From assembly GCA_002401635.1 (NCBI GenBank), contig NVTQ01000011.1:15478-24395 (forward strand): DNA of 8,918 nucleotides, read 5' to 3'. This document shows, piece after piece, positions 1-6,656 of this stretch (positions within the stretch are counted from its first letter, which is position 1; every line of letters starts with the position of its first letter). Position numbers and translations under genes: made by a program. This DNA is from Pseudomonadota bacterium. GTDB lineage: Bacteria; Pseudomonadota; Zetaproteobacteria; Mariprofundales; Mariprofundaceae. The notes beneath the pieces are model-generated. The model saw nothing but the letters and a program-made list of their open reading frames with translations, was not told where the DNA came from and searched no databases.

Positions 1-719
1 AGAAGTGTATAAAAGTGTTCTGCCAGTTCAAAACCGCCATAACCAACCAAAATTAGAATGAGCATTTCCGCTGTGCGGTTGGTGGTAGTTTTCATCAGCA
101 ACAAACCCGCGTAACCAAATGCCACTCCCAGAGCCGATGAGCCAAGCACCACCAGCACACTGACTTCCGCCACATAAGCCGTTGTAATCTCGCCACCATT
201 CAAAGCATAAAGACCAACAAATACAAACACAATCAATGCCGTAGCATCATTAAATAGACTCTCGCCTTCACATAAAATCTTTAATCTATGCGGCAATGTA
301 AAGTTGGAAAAGATACTCACCACCGACACAGGGTCGGTTGCCAAAACCATAGCAAACAATACGATAATCGCTGCTGTTGATAGGTTATATTCACTAAACA
401 ACGTATTGCCCATCAGCAATGCCGCCAATACCGATAAAGAGACCGCAACAACTGCCAAGTAAAATAAACTAAGCCCGTGCTCTTTTAAATCTGCAACACT
501 TAATTCAAGAGAATCGGAGATAAGTAGGATTGGCAGCAGCAACAACACCAACAATGCAAAGTGTTCGGCATCACCCGTCAACATAAAGACATCACCCATC
601 AAAGCATGAAAAATAAACGATAAAACAATCAAACCCAATGGCGATGGCACCTTAAATTTATCTTCTAGCTGTAATGCCAGATAAAGCACACTCACAATTG
701 CCAATAACGTTATAACCAT
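1..719 (-). CDS. CPA1/NhaP-type Na+(K+)/H+ antiporter, C-terminus cut off by window edge
   Basis: Inner-membrane monovalent cation:proton antiporter of the CPA1 (NhaP/NHE) family, which exchanges cytoplasmic Na+ or K+ for external H+. The 239 visible residues are strongly hydrophobic, with about seven apparent membrane helices. Two family hallmarks are present: the helix with ATDPVSVVSIF (residues 127-137, Asp129) and GESLFNDATALIVF (152-165, Asn157-Asp158), the ion-binding ND pair of electroneutral CPA1 exchangers. The reading frame stays open to base 1, so the gene is partial; family members usually have about 400 or more residues. The start at 719 is chosen because GGAGGG lies four bases upstream; an in-frame ATG at 731 would add four residues but has a poorer site. 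The same-strand CNB-domain gene lies 226 bases upstream. Family is clear; which ion it moves is not readable. Confidence 0.9.
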   Translation of the reverse strand, partial: MVITLLAIVSVLYLALQLEDKFKVPSPLGLIVLSFIFHALMGDVFMLTGDAEHFALLVLLLLPILLISDSLELSVADLKEHGLSLFYLAVVAVSLSVLAALLMGNTLFSEYNLSTAAIIVLFAMVLATDPVSVVSIFSNFTLPHRLKILCEGESLFNDATALIVFVFVGLYALNGGEITTAYVAEVSVLVVLGSSALGVAFGYAGLLLMKTTTNRTAEMLILILVGYGGFELAEHFYTL

Positions 720-723
720 CTTA

Positions 724-729
724 CCCTCC
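724..729 (-). promoter_or_regulatory. Ribosome binding site GGAGGG of the antiporter gene
   Basis: On the minus strand GGAGGG is followed by TAAG and then the ATG ending at 719. The near-perfect Shine-Dalgarno match and short spacing decide the start at 719 over the in-frame ATG at 731, which itself overlaps this site. Confidence 0.7.
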
Positions 730-806
730 ATAGATAAGCCTTACGCAGCACATCATCTCGCGTATTAAATATAATTTTCAATGAAATCACAGCAAAAAAG
801 CTGCCA

Positions 807-822
807 GTTATCAAATGATAAC
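807..822. repeat. 16-bp palindrome GTTATCA-AA-TGATAAC, possible operator
   Basis: Two perfect 7-base arms flank an AA centre in the 226-base spacer between the CNB-domain gene and the antiporter gene, about 90 bases upstream of the antiporter start. The symmetry suits a dimeric regulator. It does not match the FNR/CRP consensus (TTGAT-N4-ATCAA or TGTGA-N6-TCACA) and is only loosely Fur-like. The rest of the spacer is AT-rich; I see no gene in it. A terminator role is unlikely because the arms are AT-rich and no T-run follows directly on either strand. Confidence 0.35.
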
Positions 823-945
823 ATAAGCAATGAATAACGCGTATAAAAAACCATTGAAAAACAACAGGTTACAAAGAATAGCTCTTGGTTACCTGGGCAG
901 TCTCAACTTTAATATCACGTCGAATAGGCGCAGGGTCCCTCTCAT

Positions 946-1416
946 TTAAGAACGGCGGCCCATAATGTACTGTTGAAAAGCCAAATGCTCTTCATTCATG
1001 TGCCGAATCACGCCTGCGGCATGAACCAAAAGATGTGTAAACAATGCAAAAACCAAATCTTGATTTTTTTGCATGAGTTCGGAATAAGCAGCACGTGTCA
1101 AGCTATACACAACACATGTTTTCTGCGCCGTTACTGAAGCACTGGCTTCACTGCCTGTCAAAAAGGACATCTCGCCAAACAACGATGCTTCACGCGCTGT
1201 CGCCACGCGCATATCATGACCATTGCCATGGCAAGTAATGTCAGCCACACCAGAATATAGCATATACAATACGCCACCAGGCTTACCCTGCTCCATAATC
1301 TGTTCGCCAGGCGCATATTCTGTTACCCTAACCAACTCTTTAAGTAACGCGATTTCCGTTGTATCCAACTTGCGTAAAAGAACCTTTTCTTCCAACCATT
1401 TCACATCCATTACCAT
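946..1416 (-). CDS. Stand-alone cyclic-nucleotide-binding (CNB/CRP-like) domain protein
   Basis: Small cytoplasmic protein of 156 residues consisting of one cyclic-nucleotide-binding-type beta-barrel: APGEQIMEQGKPGGVLYMLYSGVADI (35-60) gives the first strands and FGEMSFLTGSEASASVTA (80-97) is the phosphate-binding cassette. It ends in a helical segment (about 115-150) without a DNA-binding helix-turn-helix, so it is not a complete CRP/FNR regulator. In cAMP/cGMP binders the cassette has Arg-Ala or Arg-Ser near its end; here the aligned position is Ala91, so ordinary cyclic nucleotide binding is doubtful. The start at 1416 is supported by AAAGGAG seven bases upstream; a second ATG two codons in is less well spaced. 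It is divergent from the LPS operon and upstream of the antiporter gene. A regulatory or sensor role is inferred; the partner is unknown. Confidence 0.85.
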   Translation of the reverse strand: MVMDVKWLEEKVLLRKLDTTEIALLKELVRVTEYAPGEQIMEQGKPGGVLYMLYSGVADITCHGNGHDMRVATAREASLFGEMSFLTGSEASASVTAQKTCVVYSLTRAAYSELMQKNQDLVFALFTHLLVHAAGVIRHMNEEHLAFQQYIMGRRS

Positions 1417-1423
1417 ACAGCAG

Positions 1424-1430
1424 CTCCTTT
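1424..1430 (-). promoter_or_regulatory. Ribosome binding site AAAGGAG of the CNB-domain gene
   Basis: AAAGGAG on the minus strand stands seven bases before the ATG at 1416, the ideal distance. This favours 1416 over the ATG at 1410, which would be 13 bases away. Confidence 0.65.
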
Positions 1431-1493
1431 CCCTGAAAAAATTTAGCTGGCAGATTCAAGCGTATCTATGCGCTTCTGGCAAGCCTGCGTACC

Positions 1494-1524
1494 TTCACCA
1501 AGCAACCTATACAATAAATATCAT
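1494..1524 (+). promoter_or_regulatory. Weak candidate sigma70-type promoter of the LPS operon
   Basis: TTCACC (1494-1499, four of six to TTGACA) and TATCAT (1519-1524, five of six to TATAAT) are separated by 19 bases, longer than optimal. An overlapping alternative -10 is TACAAT at 1510-1515, without a good -35. A promoter is expected in this 143-base divergent spacer because the plus-strand gene train begins just after it, but the exact boxes are a guess from consensus matching. Confidence 0.22.
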
Positions 1525-1559
1525 AGACGATACCGCTACATTTTGTTGAAATTGGCAAT

Positions 1560-2759
1560 ATGCAAGCCAGCCCTTCCCACCAACAGCCCCATAAGTGGCG
1601 ACAACATTTTTTGTTCGATAGTACCGAACCAAAGCCGAACTGCATTTGGTTACATGCCTGCTCGATGGGGGAAGTGACATCGATTATCCCTCTACTAGAG
1701 CAACTGCATACATTGGGACATTCGCTGCATTTAACTGTGATTACCCGCACAGGCATGCAACATGCCCAGCGTCAGCTTGGTAATATCGCTAGCATTTCCT
1801 ATTTACCGTGGGATTTACCTGGTTTTATGCAGCGTTTTGTAAACACACTCAAACCCGCATTGCTTCTACTCGCTGAAACAGAATTTTGGCCAGGCATGTT
1901 TAAGGCATGCAAAAAAAACAATATCCCAATCATCGGCATTAACACACGTATTTCAGATCGTTCATTTCCAAAATACCATGCCAGTCGCTATTTCTGGAAA
2001 CGCTGGCTTGCTCCCGTGAATCTTTTTCTACCACAGAGTCCATTGGATGCAGAGCGACTTATTGCCATGGGTGTTCAGCCCAAGAAAATTCATATTGCGG
2101 GCAACTTAAAATATGCCGTTCAAGCACCTGATGTTGATTGTAATAGCTTACGAAAAAAGCTTGATACTAGCCTAAAACGCCCGATCCTTTTGCTTGCCAG
2201 CACCCATCATGATGAAGAAAAGCGATTGTTATCCATGCTGCCAGAGTGGCTTCATGTGCAACCTGATTTATTAACCATCATCGTACCCCGTCACCCTGAA
2301 CGCTTTAACCATGTTGCCGAGCTTATTAGCAATCAGGGTTTACAATATTCCCGTTGGAGTGATGCCCAGATCAATCAAAACAGTCAGGTTATTTTAATTG
2401 ATGGTATGGGCATTCTGCAATCACTCTATACGGTCACTGATATTACTATTGTTGCTGGTAGCTTGGTCGATATTGGCGGTCATAATCCCATCGAAGCAGC
2501 TGTATGTGGGCGCGGTGTGGTAACAGGGCCTTATATTCAGAACTTTCGCGACATTATGAACGATATGCAGACTGCTGGAGCAGCTATTGTTAACAACACT
2601 GATGAAGAGCTTAAAGCTGCCATTATCCGATTGCTTCAGCAGCCACATGAACTACGCCAACTAAACGCCCAAGCAGCATTGTTTATGCAAGACAAATCAC
2701 AAGTTTTGCCAGAAATTATCCATGCTATTAAGCCCTTTCTACCAAACACATGCGTTTAA
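1560..2759 (+). CDS. waaA: 3-deoxy-D-manno-octulosonic acid (Kdo) transferase, lacking the usual N-terminal anchor
   Basis: GT30 enzyme (WaaA/KdtA) that transfers Kdo from CMP-Kdo to the lipid A precursor at the cytoplasmic face of the inner membrane. Hallmarks in order: WLHACSMGEV (30-39) with the conserved Glu38, TELWP-like ETEFWP (106-111), GNLKYA (181-186), PRHPERF (243-249) and GGHNPIEAA (306-314) followed by GPYIQNF. At 399 residues it is about 20 shorter than E. coli WaaA, and the missing part is the N-terminal hydrophobic helix: HKWRQHFLF (11-19) already aligns with the KRWGERYGF region near E. coli residue 32. An in-frame stop at 1524-1526 prevents extension, and the other two frames upstream show no hydrophobic stretch. 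ATG 1560 has no clear Shine-Dalgarno site, so the start is the least certain part. It overlaps lpxK by 10 bases. Mono- versus bifunctional Kdo transfer cannot be read off. Confidence 0.9.
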   Translation: MQASPSHQQPHKWRQHFLFDSTEPKPNCIWLHACSMGEVTSIIPLLEQLHTLGHSLHLTVITRTGMQHAQRQLGNIASISYLPWDLPGFMQRFVNTLKPALLLLAETEFWPGMFKACKKNNIPIIGINTRISDRSFPKYHASRYFWKRWLAPVNLFLPQSPLDAERLIAMGVQPKKIHIAGNLKYAVQAPDVDCNSLRKKLDTSLKRPILLLASTHHDEEKRLLSMLPEWLHVQPDLLTIIVPRHPERFNHVAELISNQGLQYSRWSDAQINQNSQVILIDGMGILQSLYTVTDITIVAGSLVDIGGHNPIEAAVCGRGVVTGPYIQNFRDIMNDMQTAGAAIVNNTDEELKAAIIRLLQQPHELRQLNAQAALFMQDKSQVLPEIIHAIKPFLPNTCV

Positions 2760-3757
2760 GTCATAAAATATATCAAACGATTGAATCGATTTGGTGGCGT
2801 AAAAAGCAGCCTGCTCTATTACTTCGCGGACTTAGTCAATTATATAAGTTAGGTAGCAAATATGATCAAAACCAGCGCTGCAAACATGCGATAGCGCCCT
2901 CATTACCACTCATTTCTATTGGCAACATTACAGTTGGTGGCAGTGGCAAAACCCCCTTTACAATATGGCTCGCAGAACAACTAAAAAAACACCATTTCAA
3001 ACCCGTTATTTTATGTCGCGGTGATGGCGGCAAACAGGGAAGCCCACAGTTGCTCGATCAGCATAGCTTGGCAAAAGATGTTGGTGATGAAGCAGTCGTG
3101 TTGCACCGCATGGCTCACTGCCCAGTCATTTCAGCCCAAGACCGTGTCGCCGCAAGCCTCATGGCTGCCAAACATGGTGATATTATTCTATTGGATGATG
3201 GTTTTCAATATCGTCAACTACAACGCCAGTGTGATATTGTATTGGTTCCCGATGAAGGGCTTGGCAATGGCCATCTTTTGCCCGCAGGTCCTTTAAGAGA
3301 GTCACTAGAATCCCTAAATCGCGCTGATCTTATTGTTCGCACAGGCATGGGTTCAAGTAAGCCGCTAACGAACAACAAAGAATGGCATTGGCACACAAAA
3401 CCCCAACCGTTGAATGACTGGTTGGAATGCGGTGAGACAGCGCCTAAATCCGTGGTCGCTGTTAGTGCTATTGCCCGCCCACAGCGTTTCACACAAAGTT
3501 TGCAAGACCTTGGTGTTCATGTTGAGACTTCATATTTTTTCCCAGACCACCATGCCTTTACAGAACATGATTTACACCACATCTGGAAACAAAACACCGC
3601 AATTGCCGTTACCGCCAAAGATGCTGTAAAACTATTAGACATATGGCCTAAAAACAGACCTTTATGGGTGCTCGAACAAGGTTTTGAAGCCCAAGAAGGC
3701 CTCATTACAGCTATTTCAGCGTGCTTGGCTATTGGTGCCAACAAGCAGCAGTGCTAG
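2750..3757 (+). CDS. lpxK: Tetraacyldisaccharide 4'-kinase (lipid A 4'-kinase)
   Basis: Membrane-associated P-loop kinase that phosphorylates the 4' position of disaccharide-1-phosphate to give lipid IVA, the acceptor used by WaaA. Motifs of the 335-residue protein: the family form of Walker A, GNITVGGSGKTP (58-69, Lys67), GDEAVVL (112-118), the Walker-B-like LLDDGFQYR (147-155) and LPAGPLRE (177-184). An amphipathic N-terminal segment (about 20-35) is expected to touch the membrane. Length is normal for the family (about 320-340). The start ATG lies inside the end of waaA in another frame (10-base overlap) with no Shine-Dalgarno site of its own, which points to translational coupling. Pairing of lpxK with waaA, and with the following Trm112/YcaR-like gene, is common in proteobacteria. 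Confidence 0.96.
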   Translation: MRLSHKIYQTIESIWWRKKQPALLLRGLSQLYKLGSKYDQNQRCKHAIAPSLPLISIGNITVGGSGKTPFTIWLAEQLKKHHFKPVILCRGDGGKQGSPQLLDQHSLAKDVGDEAVVLHRMAHCPVISAQDRVAASLMAAKHGDIILLDDGFQYRQLQRQCDIVLVPDEGLGNGHLLPAGPLRESLESLNRADLIVRTGMGSSKPLTNNKEWHWHTKPQPLNDWLECGETAPKSVVAVSAIARPQRFTQSLQDLGVHVETSYFFPDHHAFTEHDLHHIWKQNTAIAVTAKDAVKLLDIWPKNRPLWVLEQGFEAQEGLITAISACLAIGANKQQC

Positions 3758-3778
3758 GCTCGCCCCATTCATACCGCT

Positions 3779-3782
3779 GGAG
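3779..3782 (+). promoter_or_regulatory. Ribosome binding site GGAG of the Trm112-like gene
   Basis: GGAG is followed by five bases and the ATG at 3788. It supports translation of this short gene, which could otherwise be dismissed because of its size, independently of lpxK that ends 30 bases earlier. Confidence 0.6.
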
Positions 3783-3787
3783 ATACT

Positions 3788-3961
3788 ATGATTGATCAAG
3801 CCTTACTCGATATTCTTGCCTGCCCAAAATGCAAAAAAAGCGTGCAATACACCGCTGACAAAACCGCATTGTTATGCGAAAAATGTCAATTAGAATACCC
3901 TATTAGAGATGATATTCCTGTTATGCTGATTGATGAGGCTAAATCCTTAGCTGGTAGCTAA
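3788..3961 (+). CDS. Trm112/UPF0434 (YcaR-like) small zinc-ribbon protein
   Basis: 57-residue protein beginning MIDQALLDILACPKCKK and continuing to YPIRDDIPVMLIDEA (37-51), the signature layout of the UPF0434/Trm112 family (YcaR in E. coli). Two pairs, C12-x2-C15 and C30-x2-C33, form a complete four-cysteine, probably zinc-binding, site; as I recall, many bacterial members have lost part of the second pair. In eukaryotes and archaea Trm112 is an obligate activator and stabiliser of several SAM methyltransferases; the bacterial role is not settled. In E. coli the family member lies between lpxK and kdsB; here it also follows lpxK, but the next gene (28 bases downstream) is a methyltransferase rather than kdsB. 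GGAG five bases before the ATG supports the start. The family call is firm; partnership with the methyltransferase is inference. Confidence 0.93.
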   Translation: MIDQALLDILACPKCKKSVQYTADKTALLCEKCQLEYPIRDDIPVMLIDEAKSLAGS

Positions 3962-3978
3962 AGAACCCCATGATTGTA

Positions 3979-3983
3979 CAGGA
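3979..3983 (+). promoter_or_regulatory. Ribosome binding site CAGGA deciding the methyltransferase start
   Basis: CAGGA stands five bases before the ATG at 3989. The in-frame TTG at 3974 has no comparable site, so the shorter protein beginning MAHHKAF is preferred. Confidence 0.5.
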
Positions 3984-3988
3984 TAGCC

Positions 3989-4672
3989 ATGGCGCACCAT
4001 AAGGCATTTAGCAAACAACGTTGGCATACAGCTCTCAAAGCTGAACTGACCCTATTTAACCAGCTTCAACAACAAAATTCCGACATTAGCCCTTTGAAAA
4101 AGCAAATACGTAAACGCTACCTTCCGCTCATTGAACCGCATGTGTCCAAGCTGCAAGAAGATAGCCAAATTCTCGAATTGGGCTGTGGTCCCACATGTGT
4201 TTCTCAGTTTATCAAGATGGGAAAGAAGACCTTTCTTGACCCTTTATTGGATGATTTTCGCCGCGCATGCCCTGGCAGCTTACCCAAAGGCACCTTTATC
4301 ACCGAAATGGCGGAAAATATCAGTGCCCCTGATGCATCATATGATTGTATTATATGCCTAAAAACAATCAGCCACGTGCAAAACCCAGAGTTGGTTTTGC
4401 ATGAAGTTGAGCGCTTGTTAAAACATGATGGGTGTTTTCTGATAAGTATTGAATTATGGCCTGCCACTTTTGCAAAACTGCACTATTTCACAGCCAGACT
4501 CTTCCCGCAGCGCGCACTCAAAAACCGTTTGTATTGCTATACAAAACACGGCATCGAAAACACCTTGCAACGCCATTTTAATATCCAATCAAGTTATGAT
4601 ATTCCTGATGCAAAAGCTTTCAACCTGAAACATGAATACTTTTATGTTTGCACACCTTTAAAAGACACATGA
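3989..4672 (+). CDS. Class I SAM-dependent methyltransferase (Methyltransf_11 type), substrate unknown
   Basis: Soluble 227-residue Rossmann-fold methyltransferase. Motif I is ILELGCGPT (61-69), the SAM-binding glycine loop; the next strand ends in Asp84 (TFLDP), the expected ribose-binding acid; DASYDCIICLKTISHV (115-130) is the motif IV region; and ERLLKHDGCFLISIEL (141-156) is the typical post-IV helix and strand. The basic, helical N-terminus (1-50) and the C-terminal part (170-227) are probably substrate-specific; I do not recognise them. No signal peptide or membrane helix is visible. ATG 3989 is chosen over the in-frame TTG at 3974 for its Shine-Dalgarno site. The end forms an ATGA overlap with waaF. 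Its place in an LPS operon suggests a sugar or lipid intermediate as substrate, while the Trm112-like gene just upstream leaves a translation- or tRNA-related target possible. Confidence 0.88.
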   Translation: MAHHKAFSKQRWHTALKAELTLFNQLQQQNSDISPLKKQIRKRYLPLIEPHVSKLQEDSQILELGCGPTCVSQFIKMGKKTFLDPLLDDFRRACPGSLPKGTFITEMAENISAPDASYDCIICLKTISHVQNPELVLHEVERLLKHDGCFLISIELWPATFAKLHYFTARLFPQRALKNRLYCYTKHGIENTLQRHFNIQSSYDIPDAKAFNLKHEYFYVCTPLKDT

Positions 4673-5631
4673 CACAAGGCATTCGCATATTTCCACCCAA
4701 CTGGTTGGGTGATGTTATTATGGCACAACCAGCTATGCGCGCCATTGTGCAGCATCATCCAGACAGTGAGATTCACATCTTTGGTCGTCCATGGTTAAGT
4801 GATTTATTACCGTTCCTCAACCTAGAGCAAACAACATACCAAGCTGAGCACGTCACGCATCAGAAAAGCTTTTTATTCCGTAACAGCTTTCACGCAGCAT
4901 GGCAGGCCTTTCGCTCGGGAAGCGCTGAACGGCATGGTTTCAAACATGAGTGCCGCTCGCTCTTGCTTACCCACGCTTATCGTCCCAAATTGAATATGCA
5001 GCATGAACATCACCGCGACTATTTTCTGGATTTGGTCGAGCAAGCAGGTATTCCCGTTACACAACGACACGTTTCACTCAATGCCAGCCAAACCGATTTG
5101 GATGCAGGCATCGATTTGTTACAAAAGCATCATATTGACCCAAAACGTGCGATTTGCATCGCGCCTGGCGCACAGTTTGGTGGTGCCAAGCGTTATCCAT
5201 CTGAGGCCTATGCTTATATTTTGAAATGGCTTTCAGAAGCTGGTTGGCAGCCTGTTATTTTAGGCACACAAGCTGAAAGAGAAATTGGCGAGCAGTGTCT
5301 AGCCAAAACAACAGGAAAAACATGGAATGCATCGGGCACAACAAGCCTACAGCAGGCTTTACAACTGGTCGCATGTAGCCAACTTACCCTGTGTAATGAT
5401 TCTGGTTTAATGCATGTTTCAGCAGGTCTTGGCAAAGCCACCGTTGGCATATTTGGTGCAACGGATCCAAGTCGCACTGCCCCATCGGGTAAGCATGTCA
5501 GCTTGTTATACAAACCTGCGCCTTGCAGCCCCTGCCTCAAACGCGAATGCCATGTTTCAGGACACCCGTGCATGATAAATATTTTCCCAGAAATGGTGCG
5601 CGATGCTTGCTTGGCACAACTAAAAGCTTGA
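4669..5631 (+). CDS. waaF: ADP-heptose:LPS heptosyltransferase II
   Basis: GT9 (GT-B fold) glycosyltransferase that adds the second L-glycero-D-manno-heptose of the LPS inner core from ADP-heptose, in the cytoplasm at the inner membrane. In the 320-residue protein, PPNWLGDVIMAQPAMRAI (9-26) carries the catalytic-type Asp15; APGAQFGGAKRYP (165-177) is the WaaF version of the nucleotide-sugar loop with Lys174; and NDSGLMHVSAGLG (243-255) is the ADP-heptose site. The C-terminus has a cysteine cluster, C286, C289, C294 and C301, often seen in non-enteric WaaF proteins. ATG 4669 overlaps the methyltransferase stop as ATGA and begins the protein exactly where relatives begin; an in-frame TTG at 4648 is rejected. 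No strong Shine-Dalgarno site is present, consistent with coupling. The WaaF rather than WaaC call rests on the PGAxxGxAKRYP motif. Confidence 0.92.
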   Translation: MTQGIRIFPPNWLGDVIMAQPAMRAIVQHHPDSEIHIFGRPWLSDLLPFLNLEQTTYQAEHVTHQKSFLFRNSFHAAWQAFRSGSAERHGFKHECRSLLLTHAYRPKLNMQHEHHRDYFLDLVEQAGIPVTQRHVSLNASQTDLDAGIDLLQKHHIDPKRAICIAPGAQFGGAKRYPSEAYAYILKWLSEAGWQPVILGTQAEREIGEQCLAKTTGKTWNASGTTSLQQALQLVACSQLTLCNDSGLMHVSAGLGKATVGIFGATDPSRTAPSGKHVSLLYKPAPCSPCLKRECHVSGHPCMINIFPEMVRDACLAQLKA

Positions 5632-6656
5632 AAGTTCTGATTGTAAAATTATCGGCATTTGGCGACATCATTCATGCCCTTCCTGCTTTGGATGACTTGC
5701 TCAAGCGCCCTGAAATAAGCGAAGTTCATTGGCTGGTGGATCAACGCTTCGCATTTGTTACGGATATATTTCCACCACAGGTCAAGGTGCACAAAGTTGC
5801 CTTGAAAGGGGACTCCAGAATCCGTCATGCTTGGCAAATGATTCAAACATTACGCAATGAATACTTTGACATCATCTTTGATCTGCAAGGGCTTATAAAA
5901 TCAGGCATCATGGCTTGGGCTTCTGCCAAATCAGGATGTAAAATCTTTGGTTTTGATCGTGAACAAAGCCCCGAATGGCCAAATCGCTGGTTTGTTAGCC
6001 CCGTAACATTCCATGCCAATGAAAAACATGTGGTGCCACTGTATCGACATATTATTGCTGCGGCATTTGCCTCTCAAAATAAAACTGACGACAAAGAACA
6101 AACATACATTGCCCCCCATATTCAAATCACTTTGGCTATGCAAAAACAAGGTCAACAAGCATTGGATGACATGGGGATTCAAGCACCCTTTTCGATTTTA
6201 CATGTGGGTGGCAGCTATATCACCAAACGCCTTCCCGATGCACAATGGCAACAACTCGCGCAAATAATGCAAAAACAACAAACCCTCATTGTTTTATGGG
6301 GTAATGCGGAAGAAAAACAACGCGCTGAGAATATTTCAAAACAAAGTGAACATATCATCGTTGCGCCGCGCTGTTTTTCTCTAGCAACACTTGCAGGCAT
6401 GCTTCAGCAGGCTTCTGCATACCTTGGACAAGATACGGGTGTGACCCATTTAGCAGCAGCTTGTGACTGCCCAACTATCACATTATGGGGCGCAACAGCA
6501 CCATGGCGTATGGGTGCCTTGGGTGCATTGCATCGACACATCACACCACAAAGCGATTGTTCACCATGTTTTAGCCGTCAATGTGATAACTTTATTTGCA
6601 TGCCATCACTGAATATCGAACATATCTACCATGCTTGGCAGGAGGCGCGTCGATGA
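5628..6656 (+). CDS. waaC: ADP-heptose:LPS heptosyltransferase I, TTG start
   Basis: GT9 enzyme that adds the first heptose to Kdo-lipid A. The 342-residue protein begins (M)KVLIVKLSAFGDIIHALPAL, the canonical heptosyltransferase I opening with catalytic-type Asp13. DLQGLIKSG (85-93) is characteristic of WaaC; HVGGSYITKRLP (192-203) supplies Lys200; and GQDTGVTHLAAA (267-278) is the donor-binding motif. The C-terminus has C311, C314, C319 and C324. The start is TTG 5628, overlapping the waaF stop as TTGA: upstream in-frame starts from 5523 would overlap waaF by up to about 110 bases and add residues unlike any heptosyltransferase N-terminus. Initiation probably depends on coupling, as only a weak AAAAG precedes it. 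The gene ends in an ATGA overlap with the DUF3108 gene. A heptosyltransferase III-type role is a less likely alternative. Confidence 0.88.
   Translation: MKVLIVKLSAFGDIIHALPALDDLLKRPEISEVHWLVDQRFAFVTDIFPPQVKVHKVALKGDSRIRHAWQMIQTLRNEYFDIIFDLQGLIKSGIMAWASAKSGCKIFGFDREQSPEWPNRWFVSPVTFHANEKHVVPLYRHIIAAAFASQNKTDDKEQTYIAPHIQITLAMQKQGQQALDDMGIQAPFSILHVGGSYITKRLPDAQWQQLAQIMQKQQTLIVLWGNAEEKQRAENISKQSEHIIVAPRCFSLATLAGMLQQASAYLGQDTGVTHLAAACDCPTITLWGATAPWRMGALGALHRHITPQSDCSPCFSRQCDNFICMPSLNIEHIYHAWQEARR
6640..6645 (+). promoter_or_regulatory. Strong ribosome binding site AGGAGG of the DUF3108 gene
   Basis: A perfect AGGAGG lies inside the end of waaC, seven bases before ATG 6653. It fixes the start of the exported protein so that a clean signal peptide is produced, and it is the strongest Shine-Dalgarno match I see in the window, hinting at higher expression than the neighbouring glycosyltransferases. 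Confidence 0.75.

Noticed and set aside
790..803. CAGC-AAAAAA-GCTG hairpin as a terminator
   Set aside because: The stem is only four base pairs and the A/T run is in the loop rather than after the stem, so it is not a credible intrinsic terminator.
865..895. Imperfect inverted repeat CAGGTTAC / GTTACCTG downstream of the CNB-domain gene
   Set aside because: It has one mismatch in eight, a 15-base loop and no following T-run on either strand; too weak to call a terminator or binding site.
1223..1549. Plus-strand open frame of 108 codons
   Set aside because: It lies mostly antisense to the CNB-domain gene, has no ribosome binding site, shows no recognisable motif and adds no hydrophobic anchor that could belong to waaA.
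1466..1756. Minus-strand open frame of 96 codons with many cysteines
   Set aside because: It is antisense to the start of waaA and the spacer; the cysteine spacing is irregular and no family motif is visible.
5214..5573. Minus-strand open frame of 119 codons inside waaF
   Set aside because: It is fully antisense to well-conserved WaaF motifs and has no plausible start context; it is a shadow of the coding strand.
5523..5627. Longer N-terminus for WaaC
   Set aside because: The extension would be read out of frame through the cysteine-rich end of waaF, and its residues do not resemble any heptosyltransferase; the family begins at the KVLIVK strand encoded after TTG 5628.
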